Source: Terfezia claveryi
Taxonomy: Eukaryota > Ascomycota > Pezizomycetes > Pezizales > Pezizaceae
Length of the DNA: 64,000 nt
Assembly: GCA_015179025.1 (NCBI GenBank)
Contig: WHUX01000058.1
Location: 186,001-250,000, forward strand
Direction: 5' to 3'
The notes under the pieces are model-generated. The model was not told the origin of the DNA, did no database searches, and saw only the letters and a program-made list of their open reading frames with translations. A program made the translations under genes and the position numbers. This document shows, piece after piece, positions 34,351-47,935 of this stretch; positions within the stretch are counted from its first letter, which is position 1; each line of letters begins with the position of its first letter.

Positions 34351-36216
34351 CTTAATATACCAATTCTACTCCGTATATACTAAGTATCTAAAACTGCAGA
34401 CATGTATTTTTGTCATACACGTACACGTACCTACATATGTATGTAGCGCTAAAGGGCTAAAACTTCGTCACTTTGGTTGCTACATGTGTGCAATCTATGA
34501 TTAGTGGGTACTCGACGATCAAGAAGCCTAGCCACCTCCCCACTTCCCCACCACCCAACACTATCTTTCACCCCCACCACGCACACAACGCATCTTGCCG
34601 GTCGCTGCTGCAGATTATGGCCAAAGAAATAAAAAAGGGAAACTTTAAAAGCACGCTCTTGATGCATGGAGATATATAAGGGCTCGTGGTTTCTATGAAC
34701 CGATCGATACTCTGCAGATCAAGGTTTACCAGCTGGGCGGCGCCACCGAGAGCGAGTTTGCCCCTTTGTTGAAAGATGAAGAGTTCGTTAATACTCGCGC
34801 GCGCGCGGGGGGTGGGGGGGGATGAGGCGAGCTTGGGGAAAGTCAATTCTAGCTCGCCGTTCGAACGTTTCAACGGTCGGTAACGTCTTTGTAGTCTGGT
34901 TGGCACAACGACCTCTGAAAGACTACGTCTTTGAGTGTCTCAGGTTTTCTTACGTTGCACAAGGTATTGGCTTCATTTAGTGTTTCTTTCCCGCACCTAT
35001 ATCTCATCCTATCTCATCCCTCCATGTCATGTTTTCATCTATATATATAGATATGTCTTGCTACTGGATGGAGTAAGTACCCAGGTCAATAATCCTCCTG
35101 TTATGCTTGTCATTCGATCAGCCGTGATTTTATTATCGATATCGCTGTCCTGACTACGGTGCCCTCCGCTCAGTATATCACAACCTCCATGGTATCAACT
35201 TCACATGCGTATTCAGGCAACTTTCACTCCGTTTCTGAGCGGGGCTATGTTGAGATCATGCTGAAAGTTATCCAGTATTCGAATAAACACTCCAGATACA
35301 GGTAGCCTCAACGGAATAGCAGTCTTCAGGTTGTGGCGTCAGATATATCATTGCAATTTATAGCTTTTCAGTAGTTCTTTTTGATCGTATACATAGTTAA
35401 CCAAGATATGAAAGTATAGAAAACTCATCTTTATGGCTAGACTATAAATACATACCTAATAACCAGAATTATTATTGTATTATTGGCCTTGAGACTTTTC
35501 TATCCCATATCCGCGAACCGTCCTAGAGGAAATACGCATAAAGCACACATCATCAGCGAGTGATGGGTACGGCATTTATGGAGGTTTGGGAAGTAAAACC
35601 CACCTGAGTGTAACCTGTTCACCTCGTCGTGAGATATAGATGCTACCTGAAAATGTGTTCTACAATAAGGTTATGGGATGTGGATTTCCCTTCTTTTCAC
35701 GGATTCCAGCATCTCCGGCTCCAGCCTGAATGCAGTTGGACTTCCTTTTGGTCAAAACCCCGTGTTCTTGTCACACTCAACGGTTATTATTAAAGCAGAC
35801 GAGTACCTGCATTTTTCGGATCACATCACGCAAATGGATGGAAGATGCTGTGAAAAGACATTCAGGACTGTTAGGCGTTCCCTATTAATCAGCGATATTA
35901 TATTAATTAAGAGTAGTTCCATTGTGGGTCCGGGGAACAACTAGCTTATACGCACTCTAGTGGCTTGATTTCGCCAATTCCCTTCTTTACACTTCTTGCA
36001 TCTGAATGGAGCTGGTAATTTCTGTGCCTTAGGTTCGTTAATACTGCACTCCCCCAGATCACGCAGGGCTGAAACGTAATGGCTGCGAGAAAGGAGGAAA
36101 GTCTAGGCTTTGCGGCCTTTGATCGTGCCCACGCGTTCAGCCATGCCATCCACACCACGAGAAGGGGTTGCTTCATTTGGTGAAGTGGGTAGGCAAGAAG
36201 AACTGCGAAGTGGACT

Positions 36217-36270
36217 GAACGTTAACCTACACATGAACGTTAACCTACACATGAACGTTAGCCTACACGC
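36217..36270. repeat. 18-bp tandem repeat, 3 copies
   Basis: The unit GAACGTTAACCTACACAT occurs twice exactly and a third time with three changes. Confidence 0.9.
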
Positions 36271-36903
36271 AACTTGCAAAGTTGTAGCGACCGCTAAATA
36301 CGGCATACCTCCGGGTCCGAAATAATGGGCTTGTGGATTGATCAAGACTGAAAGTTATCATTTTACTAACAGCAGTCGAAGCAATCTGTGGAGGTGGGGT
36401 TGGGGGGAGGTGGAGTGATTCTTCCCGTGATATGTTTACTATTTCAGAGTCCAAAGCCAGATCCGGTAACCGTGTACAAAGAGCAATGTGCGGACGGGCG
36501 CCGTTCCTTGCCTCGCTACACTCATGCGCGCCCCCCAGGAAACGTGCAGAAAAGCGTTGATCTAGTCTGGCGGGCACCCGGCCTCGAGGCTTTGGTCTAG
36601 CGATAGTCTCGATCGAGACAGCATGCAACCATTTGATCCACAGCTAGGCTCTGCAAGCTTCATCAAGTGTAAACTGATCGTGTAGAGCTGGTTGACATTA
36701 TTTATAAGACCTGGGAAAGGACCTCACTCTTCTCAACGTTTGAGATTTTCAGTGAGAATGCTTTCCAGTCCATTCCAGTACTGGAATATCCATCTTGTAC
36801 CGCAACACCCACTATTGTTAATAGTTTGGGGAGAAAGCTTACACAAAATTAAAATTGAATCCTGTCTCCATCGTTTGTCAACTGTTCTGTATATCATCTT
36901 ACA

Positions 36904-37526
36904 ATGACAGGTAGGTTATCTATATTTAATTTGATGTTCTGGGCATGGACTAACCTCTCACTAGCATTCGCTTTCATTCAGTCCAAGATCAAGGACGTCA
37001 ATGATTCTCTTGAGGCCATCTGTCGTCGTTGCAAATTACATCGCCATGACCCATGTACATCCTCTGGCCTGAGCTCAGGGGCACCCTCGCCAACAACTTC
37101 TTCGTTTTCCAAGAAGGGTATCTTTTCAAAAAGCGCTCCGCGAAAGCTCTGGAGATGCAGGCGCGCCCGAGAATCAAGGGACGACTTTGGAAACCGTTGG
37201 TCAAAAATCTACATCCCAGGTGATTCTAGATCAGCTACGCCCTTGCCAGATATCTACCCTGTGATTACCCATCCCTGTGATATTGAGGGCGAAGAGGATG
37301 AAGAGAAGGAAGATGAGCCCAACATCCTCGGTGAGTACTAGAAGGCATACTATATTATACGAGTATAAAGCTGACCGGGGTGCAAACAGTAAACAACTTA
37401 GAAATATATGGCGAGCCAGGAACATTTGGAGTCAGGGCAGTCCAGCCTAATAGTCCCTATTCACTTGGTTCTGTAAAGCGCAGGTCTAGCTGGCTGGTGA
37501 GTAATAAGCGGATTGGAGCTTCATGA
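36904..37526 (+). CDS. small three-exon hypothetical protein
   Basis: Seen: ATGACAG (36904-36910) is a 7-nt first exon. Intron 36911-36964 (GTAGGT, branch GGACTAAC, CTAG) is followed by exon 2 (36965-37330), then GTGAGT at 37331, a branch GCTGACC, CAG at 37389, and exon 3 (37390-37526, TGA). Frames join cleanly to give about 169 residues. Exon 2 has CRRC near residue 25, a basic middle (KKGIFSKSAPRKLWRCRRAR) and an acidic stretch (EGEEDEEKEDEP). A further GTGAGT at 37499 could replace the last residues by splicing. No family or signal peptide recognised. Confidence 0.6.
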
Positions 37527-40500
37527 ACCTCTATGGTTTGATCTGATTGCGTGTACTAGCTATAGAATTGGCCATGGGGATCAAGTTTACATCTTACACA
37601 ATCACGACCTCCAACTCGTGGCATCCAGAAATCTTCATAAGCTATGGAGAGTCCAGATTGACTTCATATTGCCTTCTTCACCTTCCAGTTTGAAATTCTT
37701 CCCAGCTCCTTGGGAGTATATCAATCGTTTTTCTGTTTCTTACTTTTCTTTCAATGTAATGTATGTTGTTAGGTTTCACAAGGAAGGTGGGCCTTTTTTG
37801 GGGTGATATTTGACGTACGGAGTAAACTGGTGGTTGTAGGTTTCTGGGTGGACTGGTAGCTGGATTTTTTTACAAGTACTTCCTGGGGTGAATATTTCTA
37901 GGCAGGGTGCTTTGTATTGTCTCTGTCTCTCTGGCTTGGTTTCTGGTTTTGGTTTTGGTTTCGTTTGGATCACCGCCTATTGGGACTGTTTATTTATTCA
38001 ATTGATTCCCTTGTTATGATTATGGATATATATGGACATGCATTTGCCCTGTGCTCATGCGTACACATACCACATACAAAAATTAAGCGTGAAGTGATCA
38101 TCGAATATGGGCTTGTGGTTAGTGGTTTATTGAATTGGGATGTCCTACTCGTCTTTGGGCCGTAATCTTATTTACGGATCCCGTTAATACTCGCAAGTTG
38201 TACTCATTTCTTAATCGATAAAAATGACTCGCTTCGCTGGAACTGAATCTACTCGTCGTTGTCCCCAATCCCTGCTGCACCAAAAAGGGACGATCGCTGT
38301 AACCTTGTAATGTAACTCAAAAAGCATAGATTTGTATAAACAAGCCCAAATACGTGTTTCCATTTATTATTTTTACGGCCGATATTTATATCCCTACTTG
38401 GATAATTGTGGCGTTGAGAATGTCATGAGTTAATTACGTAGATGAAGTGTAATTTCTTTCATAAAGCTGGGCAATAGCGTACAATGCAATATAAAACCAC
38501 TCACACACTAATCTGTAAGTAAAGTTGTTAAACAAATACTGACTACCTATTTGGTAAACTACTCTGTTGCCTCTTACTAACCAGACTACCTCTTACTAGT
38601 CTGGTTGGCACAACCCCCTCGTACTGCTCGTGAAACCTTTAACTTCAGACGTCGGTTCACATGTTGTTGCTTAGTCTGGTTGTAATACCTTAGTGTGGTT
38701 ATTGTTCCTTCATGTGGCTCACTCTTTGAGACTTTATATTTGAATACCGGCATGCTTTTTATATTATTTCCATTGTTTGTCGACAGGTTTTCTTTCTTTC
38801 TTTCTTCTCTGCGCTGGAAGGGACTACTTACTATTAGCTAGAGTTAGTTACCAAATGAGTTACTGCACTCCCCAAATTTGGACTAGGATATCCTCCCGAT
38901 GGAGATTACCCTTGTCCTTTGGGTTGGCTAGAGATACTTTGTTGGTGATGAGAGGGCTTGGAATATCAATTACATCCCTAGGAATATTAGAGCACCAAAA
39001 GCAAAGAAAGAAGCCAAAACGAACAAAAAATATCATGCCAGGAATTGAAACCTTTTTTTTTTTTTTTTTTGAACTCAGTACTCGTGTGCCAACCTTACGG
39101 GTCGCATGGGAAGTATTATCTTTAGCTCTCAAGCTCTCCTTTCTTTTCCGCTACAAAGCTGTCAGTTAATTTCAAAATATACTATATTTTGTATGGAGTC
39201 CTTACTGTCATCTTCACATCTTCACAACTCTCTTGCTCCTACATGGTTTGCATGTCTTCATGTGTGAGCCATCCTGAGTTAATGTCCAGAGAGCTGGGTC
39301 GTATTTACAATACCAACGGGCGCAGCAAATTGGATCCATGAGTAAATATCGGATACGGTAGGTAGGGTGATTTGATTGCTACCGTCTCATAGGCTTAGCG
39401 TATAGACTCAAATGAAAAAAGAATTTGATTGCTACGGTACCGAGAGAAGCTACAGGTAGGTCACGTGAATCGGGTCACGCGATCGTCAAATCTTGGCAGC
39501 GCCAGCTACCTATACGACACCAAACGAATCGAAACGGAAGCAACGAAGTTGCCAATAAAAACTTAGTAAGACAAGGACTAGCTAGTGTCGAGGGTGAGCT
39601 CCTGGGGCAAGCCACTAATTTCAGGCTCTCATTGAATCCTCCTCCCGTTGGATCTGGACTAACCCATCCTTGCGCTCTTCAGTCTCCTCTCTGGGTTGGT
39701 TGTGGTTACCCTGAACTCGTCTTCCTCAGGCACAACCAATTTTCTCGGCACCTTCAGACCCCCTACCCCGCGGGTTGTGCGAGCAGCCAAAATACCGGTT
39801 GATTTGAGATCCCATGTAGACAAATATGTGGCATTATGGAGTAATACTAGTGTTGGCCAATTGACTGTAGTAGTAGCACTTGGTGAATGAGAAAGGAGAG
39901 CAAAACATCTGCTAAGATATGTCCCAAAACCAACTACAGAGACATTGCAGAAGTGAAACTTCTGCTGGGGCATGATTTTCGGAAAACCTCGCTTCGCTTT
40001 TTGATCTGGATTGAAGAGCTGGTAAAAGCTACAGTGGGGTATAGTTGGGTTACCCTGAATTGAATTGATGCAGGGGGATGCATGCGCGTATGTATAGCAT
40101 AAAAGTTACATACCTCAACTGACTGGAAATATGAATAGACTATTTAGGGAACTAGAGGTCTGACTACAAGTCGATACAGTCAACCAGGCGTTGTTGCCTT
40201 ATAGGGAAGGTATGGCAATCCCTTCCTCCATAGCCCTCATTTTGCGTCCTACCTATTCATATCTGGAGTTACCACTGAAATGTAAAGATTGGAATTGAAG
40301 GTAATGCTGTACATGACTAAAATAAAAACCTCGTGATATGTAGTTTACTTTGCATACCTAAATTATACCACCGGGTAGTGAGCCTAGAGAGTACGGCAGG
40401 GAAATACCCTCTCAGTACTACTTTGCCTCATTACCCCATCTCAGTACTTGGAGCTGCCTGGGCCCTACAGCAGATCAAAGTGTGCTAATGTTGTAAGAAC

Positions 40501-43321
40501 TCGGGAGTGGTGATTCGAGTATACCTACTGCTAACTTGCAGAACTATCTTAGGAATCGCTATAAACTTGTATGCTACGGTCCTAGAGCTCTATTGCTCAA
40601 GTGAAAATCATTACGTGAGTACGGTCTAGCCGTTTATATAGATCCCATCCTTCCAGGGCCACGTGCGAGAGTATTCCTACAAATGTCACAGATGCAACCT
40701 TTTTTCCTCTGCCGAAGGTGCCTTCAGAGTTAGATGCTGACATGCTATTTAATGTACCAGGGGTGCCAGAGCACGCACAGGCTTGGCAAAGGCCTCAAGG
40801 GTAGAATTCATGCATCTAGGACAATGACGTGTGGTCTTCATTATAAGAATATTGAGCAGGTAGGTACGGGTGATCTAGAGGCGAAGGCTATTGACGAATT
40901 ATAAGAGGTTGTACTCGCTCGAAGATGAGTATTACGCTTATTCAAGTTACCAAACTCATTTAAGCTTCAGAAAATCATCGCTGGAGGGCTGGTTCTACAA
41001 CCTCTCGCTCGAGTTTGGCCCAATAGCCTTGAGCCCGGCCGAACCACTCGATTCCATAGGCTTCGCTTGACCAGACGTAGGCGCTTGCTCTATCCCTCGT
41101 AGCCATACAAAGAACTTAAGGGAAAATATTTCAGGGACAAAGCGCACGGCTTAGTGGACAATGTAGCTAGGTCGGCGAAATAACATACATCGTTTTATTG
41201 CTATCATAATTATGTGCGCGACTCACGTACAATTGCCCGATTCCATATAGAGTAGACTGACGAAAACGGTTTCAAGCCGGGCAAGGTGACTTGAAGAATT
41301 GGACACCAGACCAGGTGGGTGCCGAGACTATCATTACATTTGCTCCTCAAGATTGTGATGAATACATTATCTTTCGAATTGTCCCTCTGACTTTACTTTC
41401 TTCAATTCTCGAGATATCTATCTTCCACTTCCTACCATTTGGTAAGAATTCCAAAGTGAAAGAAACGAACATAGTCAGTTTCAACCCTTCTATTCAGTAC
41501 GGCGCGCATAGATCATTCTGTGATTCGCTTTTAAAACAGTGCTGTATCATGTGAAGTCGCTTTGGGATGCCTCGTTCAGAATGAACTCTAACGAGCATAC
41601 TACTATGACTGTTTCTCTTATTCATCTGGGAAGAAGATTCTATCGTGGAGATTGATGGATGTTCCTGGTTCAGGGTAATACCCTTCTATAAAGTTCTTCG
41701 CTATGCCTCTTGTACATGGACTTCGTATAATTGTGATACCCTTATTAAGTGTCCATGTCCTCCATCTATTTGTATTTGTGGTGTATTACGGTGTTAGCTG
41801 CAAACCAAAGATATGTGTACTTTTCTCTTAATAAAAGCAAAAAAAAATTGTGCACTCTGTGTACGTACCTACATGAGTAGCAGGTAAGAAAGAACGTTTT
41901 CCTAATATATAATAGTGAGTTTGGGCACGCATTCCTAGTTCCTGTCAATTGAGAATACACGGAAAATTTTTTGTGTTCGTAGAAATACATCCCTTTCAAT
42001 TCTAGTTACAGAAATTTAGGGCAATCCCACTACGGCCCCATTTCATTTTGCATACTGTTCTTTTAACCAGTAGTTATTATAACACTGATACTTGTGATAG
42101 TCACAGGGTACCTCAGTGGTACTTCCACAGTATACAGGAAGCGAATCTCCCCTGCCACACGCAGAGAGCGTTATATATTGCTAAACGTAGATCAGGATCT
42201 ATGATTATGCACCCCGAAGGCTCTGGATGTAACCTAGCTGTTCGAACTATTTCAGCTATCCTCCTCTGATCCCAAAATCCCAATAACATAATTATGATCA
42301 AGAACCAAATAGCACAAAAACTCCTCTCTCCCTCATACGGCAAAATATATAGCATCTCCTAGTTTAAACTCAGGCCTTTACCTCAATACTGAAATAACAA
42401 GATCCTCACTATAACATTTAAAAGTAACCATTCATGCTTTTCATCGGATTTATGTTTATATGGTGCAGCTGCAAGATTTCTGATAAGCACTAAAGCTTGA
42501 AAATTCTGGTTGTAGTACACACCCCATATTCATTCCTAATAATTATAAACTAGGATTACGATTGGAGATGATCAAAAGGAAGCTTAACTCGCTAACTTAT
42601 CCCACCATGTTGGGCTAATATTCGGTGAGATGAGCAGATGATTAGATCACGAATCCAACTATACAAATCAGCACTGAGCGAGGGGTATGAATAATGGCGG
42701 AATCAATCAAGAGACCAGTGACAGCTTTCACAACACACATGTTCATCCCCAAGGCACAGCAGGGCTGGCATGACAAGGGAAAAAAAGAGGTCTTGGTGAT
42801 CGCATCCGGATTGGAGAAGTAGGAACTGCCGCCTACAAACGATGCGCGGGAGGGTTCAGGGTTCTGCCGAGGAGATTTTCAGGCGCCGCGGTTGTGCTAT
42901 GGAGAAGGGCGTATTGGGCATGGTGTTCATTTCGGGCGGATGTGAGGGTAACTTCGTCGATGGTAGCGGCAGTTTCAATGCTAATTGGTACTTACCTTCC
43001 AGAGCTGTCGTTTATGTAATGCTTGCTGGTAGTACCGCCATGCACGCTGGCATGTGGCAGATGTTCATTTCCTGTTGTGTTCACCACTTCTCGATTTGGC
43101 TATTAGCCTGGTTGGCACTTTGGCTGTCACACTGCGGGAATTCGCATAAGAGGGGAACGCCCCCCCCTTGTATCTCTGTTCTCCTTTTCCTCCAGTGCCG
43201 CCAAAGCCCAGACAAGGTACCACACAAAGCTTCACATCTCTGCCTGCTCTCCTCTCGCTTTGTAAGAGACAGTCGTTTCACCTGTATCGAAACCTCACTT
43301 CACAAAGAGGATACTTTCAAG
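37527..43321. other. long gene-poor region with transposon footprints
   Basis: No convincing gene. Transposon ends sit at 38579-38588, 38598-38612 and 38672-38681. An 18-T run lies at 39053-39070. GGTTACCCTGAA motifs lie at 39707 and 40049. A segment near 42664-42950 (CAGCACTGAGCGAGGGG to GTGAGGGTAAC) resembles the segments at 22835 and 32347. TACGGAGTA lies at 37816. Confidence 0.5.
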
Positions 43322-44010
43322 ATGCGTTACGCTTTGGCAATTCTCCCTCTCCCACTCCTTGTTGTGAACGCACATGTCGACCCAGCAACCTGTTTTCAGG
43401 ATTGTGCCAACAAATGTGGCTTTAATTGCCCTGGGCTTGATATTCCTTGTAGGTCTACTCTTTCCTTCTCGCCTTCGTTTTTGGGACTTGTTGCTGACAT
43501 GGATGCATAGGCTATTGTAACCCTGACAATGGACTGTTTGTGCCAAAGTTCGTCAATTGTCTGAAGACGAACTGTCCTGCAGTCTATACAATAGCCAACT
43601 CTTGGATCGACGCCAATTCGTGTCCTCCTAGCACAAATGCACCAACTATCGTCGTTGAGGTTACGGCAACGGCTACTCACACCTTTAGCGGAGAGGAGAC
43701 TGTAGCTGCCACTACCACCGTTCCCGTGGCTGAAACCAACACCGCCACCCTCACCACTACCACTACCAATGCTGTTGGTAACATGACCGTCACTGGAAGT
43801 GGCACTTTCATCACTACGTTAACTGGCTCCACCAATATCACTTCTCCTATCACTACCGTGCTTGGAACTTCCACCATCGTCAACTCTACATCCACCTCTG
43901 TTACCACAGATGCAACTACCATCACCGCTACCAATGATGGCAACATCTTGGGTGCCAACAAGTGGTCCCCTGCCATGGCTCTTGGTTTGGCTGGCATCTT
44001 TGCTCTATAA
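43322..44010 (+). CDS. CFEM-type GPI-anchored cell-surface protein
   Basis: Seen: ATG 43322; exon 1 to 43448, 62-nt intron 43449-43510 (GTAGGT..GCATAG), exon 2 to TAA at 44010; 208 residues. A signal peptide (MRYALAILPLPLLVVNA-H) is followed by a Cys module: CFQDC, C, C, then IPC-YC across the splice junction, NC, NC and a final SC near residue 80. That matches the eight-Cys spacing of CFEM domains with its CxC centre. After it comes a Thr/Ser/Val-rich stalk likely to be O-glycosylated, with several N-x-T/S sites, and a hydrophobic end (GANKWSPAMALGLAGIFAL) typical of GPI attachment. Known: CFEM proteins sit at the wall or membrane; some bind haem or act in adhesion and virulence. The intron restores the CxC pair, which supports the model. 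Confidence 0.85.
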
Positions 44011-45744
44011 GTAGCTTGATCAAGAGAAGTTAATGGAGTTGAATCCGAGTTATCGGCATATGAATTTGACGGGAAATGGGATATACCATGGATTCAATTA
44101 CTGTATTTCACTTCATCAATACTTGCGTTATCCTTTCTTACCTTCTCATCAAACATAATACTGGCGGGCTTAATATGGTTGGTTTCTGATGGGTTTCTGA
44201 GCTTGGGGGACCATGTAATGTATACGAAAAATACGTTAATGGTTGAAATTAATTAATTCTACGACGGCAGCTTTGTGAAAGGTTTTAGGAGTATCATCGG
44301 TGTTACTGCCCCTCCTTCACCTCTCTCTAATCAAAAGTGCAAAGGCATTAGCTATCAACTACACTAATAGAGACACAAAGACATATAGTGTTCTGATGGT
44401 ATCCATCCATATATGCGCCAGCTACCTCGTGCACTCTAATTCAAGGACTTGCCGGACGTTCCATCTTTGTTGACAAAAATGGCTCAACCAACTCTCGTGA
44501 ATCATCCGTTAAAACAGACCTGCGATGAACATTAACTTGGTTCTTATCCAGACTAGACCAAATCCCATCACAGCCCATACTCACTTCCACTGACAATGAT
44601 AGAATTCTTCAGCTCTAAAGGACCAGTTATACTCCCTCCACTATTGTAGTAACCAACCTCCTACCTGCTTGCAACAATCTCTCATCTGTTTTACCGTTTG
44701 CAAAACCTGTTGTAGTTGTACCTTTCCTTATCTAATGTCTTGTTGGTGAGCAGCAACGGCAAAAATACAATGACCCTACCCTTTCAAAGAACCATCTCCC
44801 ACTGGCCTCCAGGATCTTGAGCTCTGTATTGATCCAGCCTCAGAGTTTGCCACTGTTTCCAACTTCCTCAGGTTCTTATACTGTTCCTTCATATTTTCCT
44901 TCCACCTCTGTGCCCTGAGCTGGCCGTCCTACAGCATCATATAGAAATCAACACACAACAAATTCTTCCTTCAAAATCAAAGAATCTGGAATAATACAAA
45001 TCAAGATTTGAGTATCCTAATCAGATCCCTCCTCTCTTCGACCTGTCTCCACCTCTTCACCATTCATGGGCCCTTACCCATTATGCCATTACGTATAACT
45101 GCCATGCGAGCATGGCCCACCCTCCTTCTCATAGGGTGCCTTCGAATTTGGGAAGTCCAGACTGTTACCCTGAACTGCGGGACTAGACAAAGGCAAAAGT
45201 AACAAGCCGTTTCAAGAACTTCGCAAGATCAGTAACTGAGTCCATTAACGGGTTCATATCACCGCCGTCACCCAAAGCTTTCCCCAAAACCCCATTGTAC
45301 AAATAGTCCGTGGATCCCAAGCTACGGATGTCTTGATTGTCCAGAGTGCATAAGGACCATGGTTGCATATCGTTGCATACAGTGCATACGGCACCTCCTC
45401 CATCGCCATCGCCCATCGCCATCTTTCACAGACCCCTCCACCGCCAAACGCACTCATTTATTCCCCCAGCTTCTCCTCCGATCGTTTATGCCCTAGATCC
45501 CAGCCCCGATCCCGACTCTACTCCGGGATCCCTATGCCTGCCTAATTGGATACAGTACCTGACCACATCCACTGGCAGCGCGTCCCCCCCAAAAAAGACC
45601 ACATATGTTGTTACGCTCCCCATACCCTGCAGTCACATCATCCTAAGCTCGATCCCAGGCAAAATAATTCATTCACGTATTTAAACGTCATCCCCCACCC
45701 GCCGCCCCGCCGCCCAACAAGCGGTGTCAGGAACCTTCAGTTTA
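44011..45744. promoter_or_regulatory. intergenic between CFEM gene and transporter
   Basis: 3' flank of the CFEM gene and 5' flank of the transporter. A GTTACCCTGAA motif lies at 45167. No gene seen. Confidence 0.4.
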
Positions 45745-47510
45745 ATGTCCACTGACCACCTCTCCCTCGAACTATCAGACATGAGCCGAGCCCGCCGCAT
45801 CACCCAGCAGCAGCAACAACAGCAACAACAACAACAACAACACCTTCTCTCCGGCGGAATCAGCTCCAGCAGCGCTACCGCCATCAACACCGACCGCCTC
45901 TACGACCCCCACAACCCCCACTCGCGCGATAGCGACTCCGACCTTGAGTCAGAGCGAAAAGATGTCCCCGACCCCGACCATAGCGGGGGTAGTGGGGCTT
46001 TTCTAGACCTCCCCCCCAAAGATCAGCGAAACTTCCTCTTGCTCGTCCTCCTCTACTTCCTCCAAGGCGTGCCAATGGGGCTAGCAATGGGTTCCGTCCC
46101 CTTCCTCCTCAAGTCCCGGCTATCCTACGGACAAATCGGAGTCTTCTCTCTCGCAGCCTACCCATACAGCATGAAACTTGCCTGGTCGCCTATCGTCGAC
46201 GCAATCTGGTCTCGCCGAATGGGACGCCGAAAATCCTGGATCGTACCCATTCAGACAATCTCCGGGCTGATGCTACTCTGGCTCGGTGCAAGCGCCCATG
46301 ACCTGATGGAGCATGCCGACACCCGATTGTACATGTTTACATTTACATTCTTCATGCTCGTGATGCTCTGTGCTACTCAGGATATTGCTGTGGATGGGTG
46401 GGCGATCACATTGCTGAGCCAGGAGAATCTAGGCTTTGCCAGCACGGCGCAGACGGTGGGGTTGACGGCAGGACAGTTTTTAAGCTTTACGGTGTTTTTG
46501 GCGTTTAATAGCCCAGATTTTGCCAATCGGTGGTTTAGGGCGGTACCGAGTGATGTGGGGATTTTTACCCTCGGGGGATATTTGACGTTTTGGGGGTGGG
46601 CATACTTGATCGTCACGGTTGGGCTGGCGGTCTTCAACAAAGAGGAGAAGATTGGCGCGAAGGAGGGACTGGGGAGCGTGTATAAAACCATGTGGAAAGT
46701 GATGAAATTAAAACGTGAGTTCCCTGCTAGATGGTGGGAGTAAGTTCGGCTAACATTCCCAACAACCTCTATGTAGACGTACAAACCTTCATCATAATCC
46801 ACCTGATTTCCAAGATCGGCTTCCAAGCAAACGACGCCGTCACAAACCTTAAACTCCTCGACAAAGGCTTCAGCCAAGAAGACCTCGCTCTTACCGTGCT
46901 TATCGATTTCCCATTCGAAATTGCCCTGGGCTACTACGCGGGAAAATGGTGCGCTACGTTCCCGGCAATGAAGCTGTGGATGTGGGCCTTTATTGGACGG
47001 CTTGTCGCTGCTGTGCTGGCACATATCACCGTCGCACTCTTTCCCCGGGATGGGATTGTCGGAAGTGGGTATCTGGTGGTGGTTATTGCGGAGCATATTT
47101 TTAGCACTTTTACGAGTACGGTCATGTTTGTTGCTGTCAGCGCGTTTCATGCGCAGATTGCGGACCCGAAGATTGGGGGGACGTATATGACACTACTTGC
47201 GACGGTGAGCAATCTGGGAGGGACGTTTCCAAGGATATTTGTGCTGAAGATGGTGGATTGGTTGACGGTGGCGAGTTGTGTTGCGGGTGCTGGGAGGAGC
47301 GCTGGGTGGGAGGAGTATAGTTGTGCGCTGGAGTCAGAGAAACATAGATGTAAGGATACAGGAGGGATATGTGAAATGAGGACTGATGGGTACTATATGA
47401 CCAATGTGGTGTGTGTGCTGGTGGGGGCAGCGACTTTTGTCTGGTATATTAGGCCGAGGGTGTTGGAGTTGATGGCGTTGCCGTTGAGAGCGTGGAGGGA
47501 GTATGTTTAG
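45745..47510 (+). CDS. acetyl-CoA transporter, SLC33A1/AT-1 family
   Basis: Seen: first ATG at 45745 (the frame opens at 45724 but with GTG). Exon 1 runs to 46714, a 62-nt intron 46715-46776 (GTGAGT, branch GGCTAAC, TGTAG), exon 2 to TAG at 47510; about 567 residues. The N-terminal tail has a 12-Gln tract, then a membrane core starting YFLQGVPMGLAMGSVPFLL. Family signatures: YPYSMKLAWSPIVDAIWSRR, GRRKSWIVPIQ, QDIAVDGWAITLLSQENLGF, KIGFQANDAVTNLKLLDKGF and the Cys-containing loop before the last helix. Known: AT-1 imports acetyl-CoA into the ER lumen for Lys acetylation; fungal homologues are little studied. Roughly 10-12 membrane helices. Length fits the family. Convergent with the gene ending at 48241. 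Confidence 0.9.
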
Positions 47511-47904
47511 TGCCCAAAGTATTCCAAGATATACCCCCCCCCCCCCCCCCCCTCCCCCTGAAACCGATGTGCCGCTATATCGGCATCTATATATATCTCC
47601 ATATCTGCATATAGATATTTCATGCTAGTATATATGTATATATGTACTACATCCTTCATATCATATTTTTTTTTTTTTTTCCCCTAACTCAAAACAAGAT
47701 GGTACATACATACATATCACACAGACCTCAAACTGCAATACGAGCCCTAGATTCCACGACTTTGACTAAGAGGGATGAAGAAGAGGATCTTTTGCCACAA
47801 AACCAGATTCTCCTTGCTCTTTTTATTTTTTTTATTTTTTTTTACCCCCCTCCTTCCTTCGCATTTTCGACGACATTCATATATCTATAATCTAGGGCAA
47901 GGTT

Positions 47905-47935
<31 letters not shown>

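Larger units (their letters stand above)
31000..36903. other. long gene-poor region: microsatellites and decayed repeats
   Basis: No convincing gene. Contents: T-rich runs near 31500 and 31830; a decayed repeat segment at about 32347-33260 sharing its GGGGGAGCATGCAA start and TTGAGGGTAACC end with the one at 22835; homopolymers and a TA microsatellite (listed); a coding-like 60-codon fragment at about 34652-34820; a transposon end at 34892; and an 18-bp triplet repeat (listed). Confidence 0.5.

Noticed and set aside
36263..36628. 121-codon minus-strand frame overlapping the 18-bp triplet repeat
   Set aside because: No domain, no homology pattern, overlaps equally open frames on the other strand.
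43677..43997. 106-codon minus-strand Val-rich frame
   Set aside because: Antisense of the Thr-rich stalk of the CFEM protein.
46377..47150. 257-codon minus-strand frame
   Set aside because: It is the shadow of the acetyl-CoA transporter, which has clear family motifs on the plus strand.
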